A DNA stretch of 64,000 nucleotides. Source: Paenibacillus qinlingensis. GTDB lineage: Bacteria; Bacillota; Bacilli; Paenibacillales; NBRC-103111. The notes below the pieces were generated by a model, which saw nothing but the letters and a program-made list of their open reading frames with translations, did not search any database and had not been told where the DNA came from. Position 1 is the first letter of the stretch. The number at the start of each line of letters is the position of its first letter. The stretch lies in contig NZ_JABMKY010000003.1 in assembly GCF_013204845.1 (NCBI RefSeq), positions 248,001-312,000 on the forward strand. Reading direction: 5' to 3'. This document shows, in pieces, positions 55,732 to 64,000 of this stretch. The position numbers and the translations under genes were made by a program.

Positions 55732-57387
55732 ATGCATCAGAACTATCAATTAACTGTTGAAGAGGTCTTAGCACGTCCATCTTTTCAACATGCCTATATC
55801 GCGGCTGGCAAAATGGGTTTAGGCCGATTGGTCCGCTGGGTTCATATCATCGAGGTAATTCAGTTTGAACAACTGCTGCAAGGTGGCGAGATGATTCTAA
55901 CGACGGGGGCTGCCTTCAAGAACGACACGAAATCGTTCATGACCTATTTTGAGCAGCTCATCCACAGAAACGTAACCTGTCTCTGTATGGAGATGGGACA
56001 CTATATAAGTTCAGTTCCTCAAGAATGGATAGATGCGGCAGAGGCTCACGATTTCCCGCTCATTATTTTCCCAGAAGCGGTTCGATTTATTGATATCACA
56101 CAGGACATCCATGCTCATGTTATCAATCAGCATCACAAAGCACTTCAGGATTTGGAGAAAATATCGCGCGAATTCCATCGCATGACATTGACCTCCCAAG
56201 GTGTCACACACGTGCTTGCTTTATTGCAAAGCAGCACCAAAGGTCAAGTTATTTATGTGCCAGTCGATGCTGGGCCGAAATTCACTCCGCCGCTTGGTAA
56301 ACGGGAGTCAGGGCAATGGCTGGCTTTCCTAGCAAGCAGAAGTACAGAAACTGGATATGATGAAACAGGGGCAGGGTTGTATTTTGAAGACATAGAAGGC
56401 CAATCCGTTATCGTTCAGCCTGTTGGAGCTATGGGCAAAACTTGGGCACACATTCTGCTAGTACTTGATCGTAAGCCGCTGGAATATGAGTATTTAATTC
56501 TAGATTCAGCCTCCCTGTCTATTGCACAGGATTTGTTGCGGAAACGGTACATGGAAGAAAGAAAATTGTATTCGCAAACCCTGTGGGTGGATGATCTGCT
56601 TCATATGCGCATTCTAGAGGAGGAGCAGATCAAGGATCTGATCGGTGCTGAATTTAAACGTCTCAATGTATTAACCTATCAAGTCGTTTTGATCGAATTT
56701 GAGCAGGAGCAAGAAGAAGGCCAGACCTTGGAAGATGATGGGATTGAATCTACAGGGCTGCATTTGTCGCTTGCGGCTAGATCGATTTTTGAGGGGCAGC
56801 ACTTCTATCCCTTAATTACGTTAAAACATAACAGACTTGTCGTTCTAGCCTTCGATAAAGCTCCTAATAAGCCAGCGAAGGAGCGCTTGCAGCATGTGCT
56901 TGAGTCGCTTCAAGGGATAAAGGATCACGCAGGGACCCGATTGAAGACTGGTATTGGCCAGCCAATACAAAGACTCTTGAATGCGCATCGCAGCTACCAA
57001 GAGGCACTCCAGGCGTTGTCATTAACCGTTACGCTGCAGCAGAAGAATGTGATGTTTTATGATGAGCTCGGCGTATTTGAGCTGTTATTTCATATCGGTG
57101 ACAAAGGAGTTCTAGCGTCATTCGTGCGATCCTATCTTGGTCCGATTATTGATCACGATAGCCAGAAAGGCAGCGAGCTGCTGCGAACGCTTAAAGTGTA
57201 TCTTGACCATGATGGGTCGAAGCAAATCGCTGCTGGGCAACTTTTTATCGTGAGACAATCTCTCTATTATCGATTGGACAAAATAGAAGAGCTGCTTGGC
57301 GCTGATTATATGCTTCCTGAGAAAAGATTGGCGCTGCAAGTAGGAATCAGAGCCTATCAGCTGCTTCATCCAGAGAAGAAATTGTGA
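55732..57387 (+). CDS. adeR: PucR family transcriptional regulator, probable activator of ald (AdeR-like)
   Basis: Regulator of 551 residues. The N-terminal PucR domain (LTVEEVLARPSFQHAYIAAG, GGEMILTTGAAF) is followed by a GGDEF-like linker region. The C-terminal HTH_30 reads LKVYLDHDGSKQIAAGQLFI followed by VRQSLYYRLDKIEELLGADY. The ribosome binding site is weak (GTGAG). It lies immediately upstream of alanine dehydrogenase, as AdeR does in Bacillus subtilis, where it activates ald in response to alanine. The role here is inferred from that conserved pairing. Confidence 0.85.
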   Translation: MHQNYQLTVEEVLARPSFQHAYIAAGKMGLGRLVRWVHIIEVIQFEQLLQGGEMILTTGAAFKNDTKSFMTYFEQLIHRNVTCLCMEMGHYISSVPQEWIDAAEAHDFPLIIFPEAVRFIDITQDIHAHVINQHHKALQDLEKISREFHRMTLTSQGVTHVLALLQSSTKGQVIYVPVDAGPKFTPPLGKRESGQWLAFLASRSTETGYDETGAGLYFEDIEGQSVIVQPVGAMGKTWAHILLVLDRKPLEYEYLILDSASLSIAQDLLRKRYMEERKLYSQTLWVDDLLHMRILEEEQIKDLIGAEFKRLNVLTYQVVLIEFEQEQEEGQTLEDDGIESTGLHLSLAARSIFEGQHFYPLITLKHNRLVVLAFDKAPNKPAKERLQHVLESLQGIKDHAGTRLKTGIGQPIQRLLNAHRSYQEALQALSLTVTLQQKNVMFYDELGVFELLFHIGDKGVLASFVRSYLGPIIDHDSQKGSELLRTLKVYLDHDGSKQIAAGQLFIVRQSLYYRLDKIEELLGADYMLPEKRLALQVGIRAYQLLHPEKKL

Positions 57388-57408
57388 AAAGAAAAGCAGA
57401 AGTATTTT

Positions 57409-57450
57409 GACAAATTGTCTAATGGCATGATCCAGATTCTCTCTTATACT
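57409..57450 (+). promoter_or_regulatory. ald promoter with palindromic activator site
   Basis: GACAAATTGTC (57409-57419) is an 11-bp palindrome. TATACT (57445-57450) is a good -10, but ATGGCA at the -35 position is poor. The palindrome would be centred near -43, a class II activator position, fitting control by the PucR-type protein. Confidence 0.5.
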
Positions 57451-57509
57451 TGGAGACAAGTAGAGAGCGATCCTTGCGTTAGGGGGTCCTCAAGAGAGGT
57501 TGATGGGGC

Positions 57510-58625
57510 ATGATTATCGGCGTTCCTAAAGAAATTAAAAATAATGAGTTTCGCGTTGGCATGACACCGAGCTCGGTGCTTTCATACAAACAGGCAGGAC
57601 ATGAAGTACGGGTTGAAACGTTGGCAGGATACAGCATTGGTTTCACAGATGAAGATTATGAGGTGGCAGGTGCGACGATCGTTGCAACCGCAGCGGAGGT
57701 ATGGTCATCGGAGATGGTCGTCAAAGTGAAAGAACCTCTGCCTGAGGAATATGGCTACTTTCATGATGGATTGATATTGTACACGTATCTGCATCTTGCT
57801 CCTGAAGCGGAATTAACGTATGCCCTTGTTAGTCAAAATGTAACAGCTATCGCCTATGAAACGATCCAGCTCGATAACGGCAGTTTACCGCTCCTAACGC
57901 CGATGAGTGAAGTGGCTGGACGCATGTCTGTGCAGATCGGTGCTCATTTTCTAGAGAAGGCTCACGGTGGCAAAGGCATTCTGCTCGGTGGTGTCCCTGG
58001 CGTTGAGCCGGGCAAAGTAGCTGTGATTGGTGGCGGTATTGTCGGAGCTAATGCGGCCAAAATGGCCATCGGCCTCGGTGCTGACGTGACAATCATTGAC
58101 TTGAATGCCGACCGACTTCGTCAATTGGACGATCAATTTCAGGGCCGAGTGAAAACGGTCATGTCCAATCCCTATAACATCGCTGAGGTCGTACGACGTG
58201 CGGATCTCGTTGTTGGGGCGGTACTGATTCCTGGTGCTCGCGCACCTCGGCTCGTGACCGAGGAGATGGTAAGAACGATGAGTGCAGGCAGTGTAATCAT
58301 CGACGTTGCCATTGATCAGGGGGGATCGATCGAGACAATCGACCGCATTACGACCCACGATCAGCCTACCTATGTGAAGCATGGAGTCATCCATTATGCG
58401 GTAGCCAATATGCCGGGAGCCGTGGCGCGCACCTCTACATTGGCGTTGACGAATGTCACGACCAGCTATGGTCTGCAAATCGCGGGGAAAGGCTTCGCGC
58501 GTGCTGCTCTCGACAACAAAGCCATCGCCAAGGGGATTAATGTGGCACGAGGTCATGTCACGTATCAAGCGGTCGCTGAGGCTCATGGGTATGCGTACAC
58601 GGATATTTATTCGCTAATTCGATAA
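57510..58625 (+). CDS. ald: alanine dehydrogenase
   Basis: NAD-dependent L-alanine dehydrogenase of 371 residues, converting alanine to pyruvate and ammonia. [20 protein letters not shown] is the family N-terminus. The catalytic Lys is in KVKEPLP (about 75), the catalytic His in YLHLAPE (about 96) and the NAD site is [18 protein letters not shown] (about 173-190). All are intact and the length matches the family. GAGAGG precedes the ATG by about 9 nt. The gene is used for alanine catabolism and during sporulation in related species. It has an upstream PucR-type activator gene and its own terminator. Confidence 0.96.
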   Translation: MIIGVPKEIKNNEFRVGMTPSSVLSYKQAGHEVRVETLAGYSIGFTDEDYEVAGATIVATAAEVWSSEMVVKVKEPLPEEYGYFHDGLILYTYLHLAPEAELTYALVSQNVTAIAYETIQLDNGSLPLLTPMSEVAGRMSVQIGAHFLEKAHGGKGILLGGVPGVEPGKVAVIGGGIVGANAAKMAIGLGADVTIIDLNADRLRQLDDQFQGRVKTVMSNPYNIAEVVRRADLVVGAVLIPGARAPRLVTEEMVRTMSAGSVIIDVAIDQGGSIETIDRITTHDQPTYVKHGVIHYAVANMPGAVARTSTLALTNVTTSYGLQIAGKGFARAALDNKAIAKGINVARGHVTYQAVAEAHGYAYTDIYSLIR

Positions 58626-58639
58626 AACAAGTTGGAGGG

Positions 58640-58668
58640 CCTCCGCAGGATTGCGGAGGTTCTTTTTC
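58640..58668 (+). terminator. intrinsic terminator of ald
   Basis: CCTCCGCA / TGCGGAGG, a perfect 8-bp stem with a GGAT loop, followed by TTCTTTTT. Confidence 0.9.
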
Positions 58669-58787
58669 ATGGGCAGGAGATGGTTGACATCAAAATGAAA
58701 TGGATGATGGAAGTGACGATATGCTTTCGTAGACTAAGAGATGAGAGGGAAGTGTTTAAATTAGTTTTGTACGTTCGGGGATAGATA

Positions 58788-58973
58788 TAGATGGATTTTA
58801 TACAGTTAGTTCTTGGGGAATTCTGTTGAAATGGAAATTAGATGGATTTTCTGAAGTTAATTTCAGCTGATTTATCCTAATTGAGGAATAGTGAAGAAAT
58901 TAACTGCATTTTTTACATCTAATCCGATTTTTCGGGGGGATTTAAGCGAAATAGCTGTACATTATCCAGTTAA
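58788..58973. repeat. AT-rich dispersed repeat, copy C
   Basis: Four variants of the module: TAGATGGATTTTATACAGTT (58788-58807), TTAGATGGATTTTCTGAAGT (58838-58857), reverse TTAACTGCATTTTTTACATC (58900-58919) and reverse TAGCTGTACATTATCCAGTT (58952-58971). It lies between ald and the promoter of the next unit and holds no convincing gene. Confidence 0.68.
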
Positions 58974-59061
58974 TCTGTTTGCGCAAGCTCAGGAGACGAA
59001 AGGGAGCCTCTTGAAGAAGTGTAAGCAACCCAACCCAACCAGCAATCCCCTTAAATTCGCA

Positions 59062-59110
59062 TTGACGCTACATTTATTAACATATAAAATTGGTGAAGTG
59101 AAACGTTTCA
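59062..59110 (+). promoter_or_regulatory. sigma-A promoter with LacI-type operator for the 59185 unit
   Basis: TTGACG (59062-59067), a 17-bp spacer and TAAAAT (59085-59090). TGAAACGTTTCA (59099-59110) is a perfect 12-bp palindrome at the expected start site. AAACGTTTCAATT is identical to operator 1 of the GH88 promoter, so the same repressor probably controls both. Confidence 0.78.
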
Positions 59111-59184
59111 ATTGGAGGATTTTTTCTTTGAATTAGATACTGAAACAAATAAGCTTCATATGTACCTCAATAGGAGATGACAAA

Positions 59185-60831
59185 TTGACTACGATACAGC
59201 AACGCCAAGACGAGATTATTGCCAATATTGCACATGCAGCCTATAAACAGCCCGTTCTGAGCAACGGTTTTCTTTTTGAAGGGGACGTGCGTGACAATTT
59301 CTATTACGCATCATATCTTTTCGCTGCTTCTGTGGATTCCACGATTGCTTTCGATGGCGATCGCAAAGAGGCGAAGGAGAAAGCAGAACGTGTTCTCCTC
59401 CATCTACTTGAGATTCAAGATCAAGATCCAGCTAGTAGCACTTATGGTCATTGGCCACTCAACTTAAGACCAACGCCTCAAGAGGCATCTAAGAATACAT
59501 TGCCAGTAGAGCTCATGGGGAGCTTGATGGTTTATTTTGCTCAGCGCTATCAAGAGCAGTTGAGTGAAGCCCTCCGCGTGGCTTTTGATACAACACTTCG
59601 TCATATTTACGAGAGCAACTTTTATCGGAAACCGCTAACAAGTTATGGTCATCACGAAGCGAAATATACGGCTGCGAAGCTAATTTTCGGACAACGGTAT
59701 GAAGATGCCGCTTTAGTCCAAGATGGGTACGAAAGTCTGCAATTGACACTCAAACGAGTAATTGCCAATGGAATGACGGAATACGGCGGACTTCCATGGT
59801 TCTGGCATTGGGTGCAGGCGTTCACTTGTGCGTGGCAGTTGATTCAAGATACTGCCATCCGCAGCGAGCTTGCTCGCATGCTGGACTATTTATGGAGCGA
59901 ACGCGCAACGTTCTACTTAGGTGGTGCCTGGGTAGGTCCACACGCGCGGATTTGGCCGCATGATATGCCTAAGGATACGAATGTGCTGCACGATTATGTG
60001 CAATTTGGGGACTTCGAGCTGCCGGCTCACATGCCAAGAACCGAATATGCGGGATTCCTTGCTTATGAAGCTCCAGCAGAATCCATTCAAGTTGCCTTGC
60101 ATCGGTCACCAGTACCCGTCGAGATTAAACGACAAACTCCTAAACAAATCGGTCAAGCCCAGCATGAGAGTGATCATCTCCATAGTTATGTATACTTCAC
60201 AGAAAGCTTTGCAATGGGCGGTATATGGGAACGAATTCGTGAGTTCGACAACGAACAGCATCGCTGGGATGTTGCGTTCCCGTTAGATCATGTGCAAGGT
60301 GTGAATCATGTTTATTTTTTCCATCCGGATTTGGAGCAGCCAGAAGGAGATTTGCGCCATCAGAGCGAATACACAGAAGTGCTTTTTCATAAAAATGTGA
60401 TTATGGCTTCTTATTCTGTACCAGAGAACCAGCCTGACTATATCAAAGGGTGCTTGCCGCTAGGTGAGTGGATCGAGTCACCAAGTGGTATTTTTGGACG
60501 GGTAGGCAACGCCTTGATGGCTGTATACATCCAGCAACCGTATCGTCGTGAGGTTCTGGAGGATCGTTGTTTTGTAACGAGTCGGGGGAGAACGAATGCA
60601 GTCGTCGTTGAGTGCCTTGACAGAGCCAATGCAGAGTCACTCGGCATTCGCGATGTTTACCATTTTGCTCAAATGATGGAAGACAAGCAACCTACATACG
60701 GTGCAAATAACACGATTACATATACTTCCTTATCTAATCACACGTTGTTGTTAAGCGGCGATCGAGCGGAGGAAATCGGTCCACTAATTGATGGTGAAAA
60801 GATAGATTTCACTTCCTATACGGTCGCATAA
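59185..60831 (+). CDS. large cytoplasmic protein, probable glycan lyase or hydrolase, family not recognised
   Basis: Protein of 548 residues. The N-terminal half is helical and aromatic-rich (NFYYASYLFAASVDST, YGHHEAKYTAAKLIFGQRYE, GGLPWFWHWVQAFTCAWQLI), suggesting an alpha/alpha toroid. The C-terminal half is beta-rich (HSYVYFTESFAMGGIWERIR). Such a layout recalls heparinase-like lyases, but no catalytic signature was identified with certainty. There is no signal peptide. TTG 59185 is 8 nt after AGGAG. It is followed by a CE7 esterase and shares an operator with the GH88 unit. This suggests it supplies or processes uronate oligosaccharides (inferred). Confidence 0.72.
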   Translation: MTTIQQRQDEIIANIAHAAYKQPVLSNGFLFEGDVRDNFYYASYLFAASVDSTIAFDGDRKEAKEKAERVLLHLLEIQDQDPASSTYGHWPLNLRPTPQEASKNTLPVELMGSLMVYFAQRYQEQLSEALRVAFDTTLRHIYESNFYRKPLTSYGHHEAKYTAAKLIFGQRYEDAALVQDGYESLQLTLKRVIANGMTEYGGLPWFWHWVQAFTCAWQLIQDTAIRSELARMLDYLWSERATFYLGGAWVGPHARIWPHDMPKDTNVLHDYVQFGDFELPAHMPRTEYAGFLAYEAPAESIQVALHRSPVPVEIKRQTPKQIGQAQHESDHLHSYVYFTESFAMGGIWERIREFDNEQHRWDVAFPLDHVQGVNHVYFFHPDLEQPEGDLRHQSEYTEVLFHKNVIMASYSVPENQPDYIKGCLPLGEWIESPSGIFGRVGNALMAVYIQQPYRREVLEDRCFVTSRGRTNAVVVECLDRANAESLGIRDVYHFAQMMEDKQPTYGANNTITYTSLSNHTLLLSGDRAEEIGPLIDGEKIDFTSYTVA

Positions 60832-60855
60832 AATCATGGAAATGAGGATGGACAC

Positions 60856-61815
60856 ATGCCTGCAATTGATTATCCTTTAGAAAAGCTACACACGTACGAA
60901 GGACGAAATCCAAGACCCGAAGATTTTGATGCGTACTGGGAACGCGCAATCGCTGAAATGAAGGCGGTAGATCCCCAAATCGAGCTTCGCCCAAGTGAAT
61001 TTCAAGTACCATATGCGGACTGCTTCGACCTGTATTTCACAGGTGTAAAGGGTGCTCGCATTTACGCGAAATACATTCGTCCGAAGAACGTGACCGAACC
61101 CCATCCAGCGATTGTTCAATTCCACGGGTACTCCGGTAATTCTGGTGATTGGAACGATAAACTTTCTTACGCAGCACTTGGCTATTCCTTCTTCTCCATG
61201 GATTGTCGTGGTCAAGGTGGATTCTCGGAAGATGTTGGCGGAACCAAAGGAACGACCCTAAAAGGACACATTGTACGTGGATTGGACGATCACCCGGATC
61301 AGCTCTTATTCCGTGATATTTTCTTAGATACTGCACAGCTTGCTGGTATTGCGATGAATATGCCTGAAGTTGACCCTGCACGTGTAGGTGCAATGGGAGG
61401 TTCGCAAGGCGGAGCTTTAACGATTGCATGTGCAGCGCTTGAGCCACGAATCAAGAAACTAGCACCCGTCTATCCGTTCCTAAGTGACTATAAGCGCGTA
61501 TGGGAGATGGATTTGGCGAAAGATGCCTACCAAGAGTTGAAAGACTTCTTCCGTCGTCATGACCCACAGCACAAACGTGAGGAAGAATATTTCACGAAAT
61601 TGGGCTACATTGATATTCAATACCTAGCTAATCGTATTCAGGGCGATGTGATGATGGCCGTAGGTCTCATGGACACTGTATGCCCGCCGTCTACCCAATT
61701 TGCTGCTTACAATAAAATCACTGCAAACAAAAAACTAGAAATCTTCCCTGATTTCGGACATGAAGGATTGCCAGGTTTCGGTGATTTGACTTTCCAATTT
61801 ATGTCGGATCTTTAA
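60856..61815 (+). CDS. CE7 acetyl xylan esterase / cephalosporin-C deacetylase
   Basis: Alpha/beta-hydrolase of 319 residues, the usual CE7 length. The nucleophile Ser is in GAMGGSQGGALT (about 182), RGQGG near residue 119 is the oxyanion-side motif, and the catalytic His is in FPDFGHEGLPGF near the C-terminus. Cytoplasmic, so it deacetylates imported oligosaccharides. GAGGATGG lies before the ATG. It is 24 nt after the preceding enzyme gene and co-transcribed from the operator-controlled promoter. Acetylated xylo- or uronate-oligosaccharides are the likely substrates. Confidence 0.92.
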   Translation: MPAIDYPLEKLHTYEGRNPRPEDFDAYWERAIAEMKAVDPQIELRPSEFQVPYADCFDLYFTGVKGARIYAKYIRPKNVTEPHPAIVQFHGYSGNSGDWNDKLSYAALGYSFFSMDCRGQGGFSEDVGGTKGTTLKGHIVRGLDDHPDQLLFRDIFLDTAQLAGIAMNMPEVDPARVGAMGGSQGGALTIACAALEPRIKKLAPVYPFLSDYKRVWEMDLAKDAYQELKDFFRRHDPQHKREEEYFTKLGYIDIQYLANRIQGDVMMAVGLMDTVCPPSTQFAAYNKITANKKLEIFPDFGHEGLPGFGDLTFQFMSDL

Positions 61816-61821
61816 CAAATT

Positions 61822-61860
61822 AAAAACCACTCTCATTCAATTGATGTGAGTGGTTTTTTG
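61822..61860. terminator. bidirectional terminator between the CE7 and AraC genes
   Basis: AAAAACCACTC / GAGTGGTTTTT with flanking A and T runs serves both convergent genes. It overlaps the last codons of the AraC gene. Confidence 0.88.
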
Positions 61861-62750
61861 CGCTCAGCTTGCTGCTGACGATATTGTCTTGGCGTGACAC
61901 CGATCATTTTTTTGAAAAGCTGATTGAAGAATTTCATGTCTTGATAGCCGACAAGAGCAGCAATATCGCTAATTTTATCGGAAGACTCGCGTAAATACTG
62001 GCAACACGCTTCCAACCGGGCATGCTGCACATACGTGGTGAAGCTCATACCTGTGAGCTTTTTCAATTGCCGTTGGAGCTGGCGTTCACTCAATGAAAGC
62101 TTTGCAGCTGCCTCGACAAGCGTGATCGGATTGCTGCAATTCATTCGAATATAAGTCAGCAAATTTTCGATGCTGTTCATACTAGTTTGAGGAACTTGAG
62201 GGAGCCGATCAAACTTCGCGCGATGCATATAGACGAACAATTGCTCAACACACGACTGCATAACAGTAATAAAACCAGTACGCCTAGCTTTATACTCGAA
62301 ATGTAATCGTTCAAACAACGGTTGAAATTCACCATTTTGTTCATGAAATGATAGGAAGTCTACACCGTCATGAGGATCGGTTGCTTTTTGGAAAAATAGT
62401 GGAATTTCTTGCTCTCCCATTGTCACTGCATGCTGAAGTAATTGGTTCATCCATGCCTGCGTGAAAATACAGTTATACACGATGAGCGGTTTGTTCTGAT
62501 TCGTAGATGCGGGACGAAACACATGGGATATGCCAACAGGCAGGAAGAAGAGGTCGCCTTTCGTAACATTCATACTGACATTTTCTATATAATGGGAACC
62601 TCTGCCTTCTGCCACATAGCTGATTTCAATGAAATCATGGGTATGCTGTTGCAAGTCGAAGGATTCATGAACACGATTTACATAAATGGGCAGTTCGGGA
62701 ACGAAATATAAGTGGCCACCCGATTCCGTAATGATGCGCTTCATCGTCAT
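61833..62750 (-). CDS. AraC family transcriptional regulator
   Basis: Regulator of 305 residues with an N-terminal cupin sensor (HTHDFIEISYVAEGRGSHYI, GDLFFLPVGISHVF) and a C-terminal AraC HTH pair (LVEAAAKLSLSERQLQRQLK, ISDIAALVGYQDMKFFNQLF, IGVTPRQYRQQ). The ATG at 62750 lies 1 nt after the stop of the upstream small gene and lacks a clear ribosome binding site, so translational coupling is likely. It is convergent with the CE7 gene. It may control the neighbouring hydrolase unit, but the operator seen there is LacI-type, so its target is uncertain. Confidence 0.88.
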   Translation of the reverse strand: MTMKRIITESGGHLYFVPELPIYVNRVHESFDLQQHTHDFIEISYVAEGRGSHYIENVSMNVTKGDLFFLPVGISHVFRPASTNQNKPLIVYNCIFTQAWMNQLLQHAVTMGEQEIPLFFQKATDPHDGVDFLSFHEQNGEFQPLFERLHFEYKARRTGFITVMQSCVEQLFVYMHRAKFDRLPQVPQTSMNSIENLLTYIRMNCSNPITLVEAAAKLSLSERQLQRQLKKLTGMSFTTYVQHARLEACCQYLRESSDKISDIAALVGYQDMKFFNQLFKKMIGVTPRQYRQQQAERKKPLTSIE

Positions 62751-62751
62751 G

Positions 62752-62958
62752 CTATTTCACTTTGAAATGAACAACAGCGCTATATAGCATCTTCCCCGCA
62801 TTCGGGTCGAATACGATGTTGTGCTGGATGGCATAAACATCGAGCATTAGCGCCTTGTTGTTGTCGACTTGATCATTGATTTTCTTTTCAAGCGTTTTTA
62901 AATCATAAGCCTGAAAAAACTCAATTTTATTTTCGATTCGATCTAAAATAAAGTCCAT
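62752..62958 (-). CDS. small DUF2536-like protein
   Basis: Protein of 68 residues, acidic and soluble, beginning MDFILDRIENKIEFFQAYDL and containing ENNKALMLDV-like DNNKALMLDVYAIQHNIVFD. It resembles the DUF2536 family of Bacillus small cytoplasmic proteins (remembered similarity, not computed). GGAGGTG is 9 nt before the ATG. It lies directly upstream of the AraC gene and is probably co-transcribed with it. Function unknown. Confidence 0.7.
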   Translation of the reverse strand: MDFILDRIENKIEFFQAYDLKTLEKKINDQVDNNKALMLDVYAIQHNIVFDPNAGKMLYSAVVHFKVK

Positions 62959-63122
62959 GATCCTGCACCTCCTATAGGTCTATGTAAATTTATGACGACT
63001 TCTCTTATTATAACGTCAATATCTGATATAGGAAGTAGTACTCAATAGGCGTATACTGGGAAATGCATGGATCGGACGTTTTTAATACATGGAGAAAGAC
63101 TTACAAGCGAGTCAAAATTGTA

Positions 63123-64000
63123 ATGGGAAGTGATGTCGTTTTGAAGCCTACACGGTTATTGGTTGATTTCTTGCTTAAGAATTGGCCGGTGTATGTGATC
63201 GCCGCACTCTTGATTTCGGTAGGGAATATTGTTCACTCGTACTATCCCAAATTGTTAGGCATGTTTACGGACCAGCTCCAGAAGGGTGGACTAAGTAAAA
63301 GTTTAATTGCACAGTACAGCGTGCAGCTGCTAGTAATTGGCGTGACCTTTGGCGTATTGTGCGCGATTGGACAATACATGATTATGCGGAGCGGTCGGCG
63401 TTTCGAGTTCGAAACGAGAAATCGGTTATTCGATCATTTTACCCGGCTCGGAGCAACTTTTTATTCTCAAAATGGCGTCGGTAAACTGCTGAGTTATGTG
63501 ATGAATGATGTGACCGTTATTCGAGAGTCCATCTCCTTGGGGATCAACCAGATTGTGAACTCGGTCATCTTAATTGCGGCTGCGATTGTTTCAATGTTAT
63601 TTAGCTCCATTCCGTTGTACGTCATTCTGATCTGTATCGTGCCCTTATTACTCATTCCTGTGTTATCGGCTAAGTTCCAGCCAGTCATTAAACAGCGTTC
63701 CTTACAAGTTCAGGAAGCATTAGGAACGATGACGGAGTCAGCCGAAGAGCAGTTTGGAGGCATCCGTGTTGCGAAGAAATTCGCAGTAGAACCCATCATG
63801 ATTAGCAGATTTAGCGAAACGGTCGATCGGATTCGTGACAATCAGCTTCGGTTAGTCCGACTTTCCTCGTTATTTGAAGCGCTAATTCCGTTTCTGGGTG
63901 CGGTATCGCTAATTATTGCGATTGCCTTCGGGGGCTATTTGACGATTCATGGCCGTATTACGATTGGTCATTTCGTTGAGTTAACGTTGTATATTCGGAT
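63123..64000 (+). CDS. ABC transporter with membrane domain, truncated by window edge
   Basis: N-terminal 292 residues of an ABC exporter half-transporter; the ATPase domain lies beyond the edge. The membrane domain shows NWPVYVIAALLISVGNIVHS, helices to IAFGGYLTIHGRITIGHFVE, and coupling-region features (GTMTESAEEQFGGIRVAKKF). The pattern fits YheI/YknU-type multidrug or lipid exporters. ATG 63123 is the first in-frame start; its ribosome binding site is weak. A partner half-transporter may follow outside the window. Confidence 0.88.
   Translation, partial: MGSDVVLKPTRLLVDFLLKNWPVYVIAALLISVGNIVHSYYPKLLGMFTDQLQKGGLSKSLIAQYSVQLLVIGVTFGVLCAIGQYMIMRSGRRFEFETRNRLFDHFTRLGATFYSQNGVGKLLSYVMNDVTVIRESISLGINQIVNSVILIAAAIVSMLFSSIPLYVILICIVPLLLIPVLSAKFQPVIKQRSLQVQEALGTMTESAEEQFGGIRVAKKFAVEPIMISRFSETVDRIRDNQLRLVRLSSLFEALIPFLGAVSLIIAIAFGGYLTIHGRITIGHFVELTLYIR

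Noticed and set aside
57421-57445. Sigma-54 type -24/-12 promoter before ald
   Set aside because: TGGCAT is present but no TTGCW follows at the right spacing; a sigma-A promoter with activator fits better.
58891-59136. 81-residue open frame downstream of ald
   Set aside because: It lies inside the AT-rich dispersed repeat and runs through the promoter and operator of the 59185 unit. No ribosome binding site.

Overview
The window reads as a chromosomal segment of a spore-forming, plant- or polysaccharide-associated member of the Bacillota, most likely Paenibacillus or a close relative (inferred). The reasons are a GerA-type germinant receptor subunit at the left edge, moderate G+C, strong AGGAGG-type ribosome binding sites, frequent TTG starts, a ccpN-yqfL pair and an adeR-ald pair as in Bacillus, and many LplB/YtcP-type sugar ABC transporters with YesM/YesN-type regulators. 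No rRNA, tRNA, CRISPR array, transposase or phage gene was seen.

Layout. 1-12.7 kb: gerA-type subunit (edge), SGNH esterase, heparinase II/III-like enzyme, AraC regulator with a phytanoyl-CoA dioxygenase-like enzyme, GGDEF/EAL protein, quinone oxidoreductase, and a three-gene sugar oxidation set (Gfo/Idh/MocA dehydrogenase plus two xylose-isomerase-like TIM barrels). 12.7-18.1 kb: a 9-bp minisatellite, an AT-rich dispersed repeat, a divergent AraC/LacZ pair and a 52-bp tandem hairpin array. 18.1-28.7 kb: tartronate semialdehyde reductase, glycerate kinase and a helix-hairpin-helix protein, then a beta-helix enzyme, a membrane AraC regulator and an ABC importer. 28.8-37.5 kb: hypothetical genes, EamA transporter, split chromate transporter, the gluconeogenesis set ccpN-yqfL-glpX, another Gfo/Idh dehydrogenase and an atypical SDR. 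37.5-61.8 kb: polysaccharide utilisation genes: GH88 unsaturated glucuronyl hydrolase with DUF2264, GH172-like enzyme, secreted beta-helix protein, DUF1961, GH42, ABC importer with two-component system, clan GH-A hydrolase, then adeR-ald, an unassigned large enzyme and a CE7 esterase. The right edge has an AraC regulator, a small DUF2536-like protein and a truncated ABC exporter.

How it works together. Between 40.4 and 55.5 kb, four promoters share one architecture: CCTYATTGT placed exactly 19 nt before a TACAAT/TAGAAT -10 box, preceded by conserved C-AT, TCG and AT positions. They drive the GH172, DUF1961-GH42, ABC-importer and GH-A transcription units, so these units plus the embedded YesM/YesN-like pair look like one regulon. 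Only one enzyme in the locus has a signal peptide (the beta-helix protein at 41738). The rest look cytoplasmic, which fits extracellular cleavage, oligosaccharide import and intracellular breakdown. A second circuit is suggested by an AAACGTTT operator shared by the GH88 unit (37.9 kb) and the unassigned enzyme/CE7 unit (59.1 kb). Its LacI-type repressor is not in the window. Other points of interest are a perfect inverted repeat resembling the CcpN operator in front of ccpN, a ccpN reading frame that has no ATG/GTG/TTG before its DNA-binding domain, and several AraC-type direct-repeat sites.
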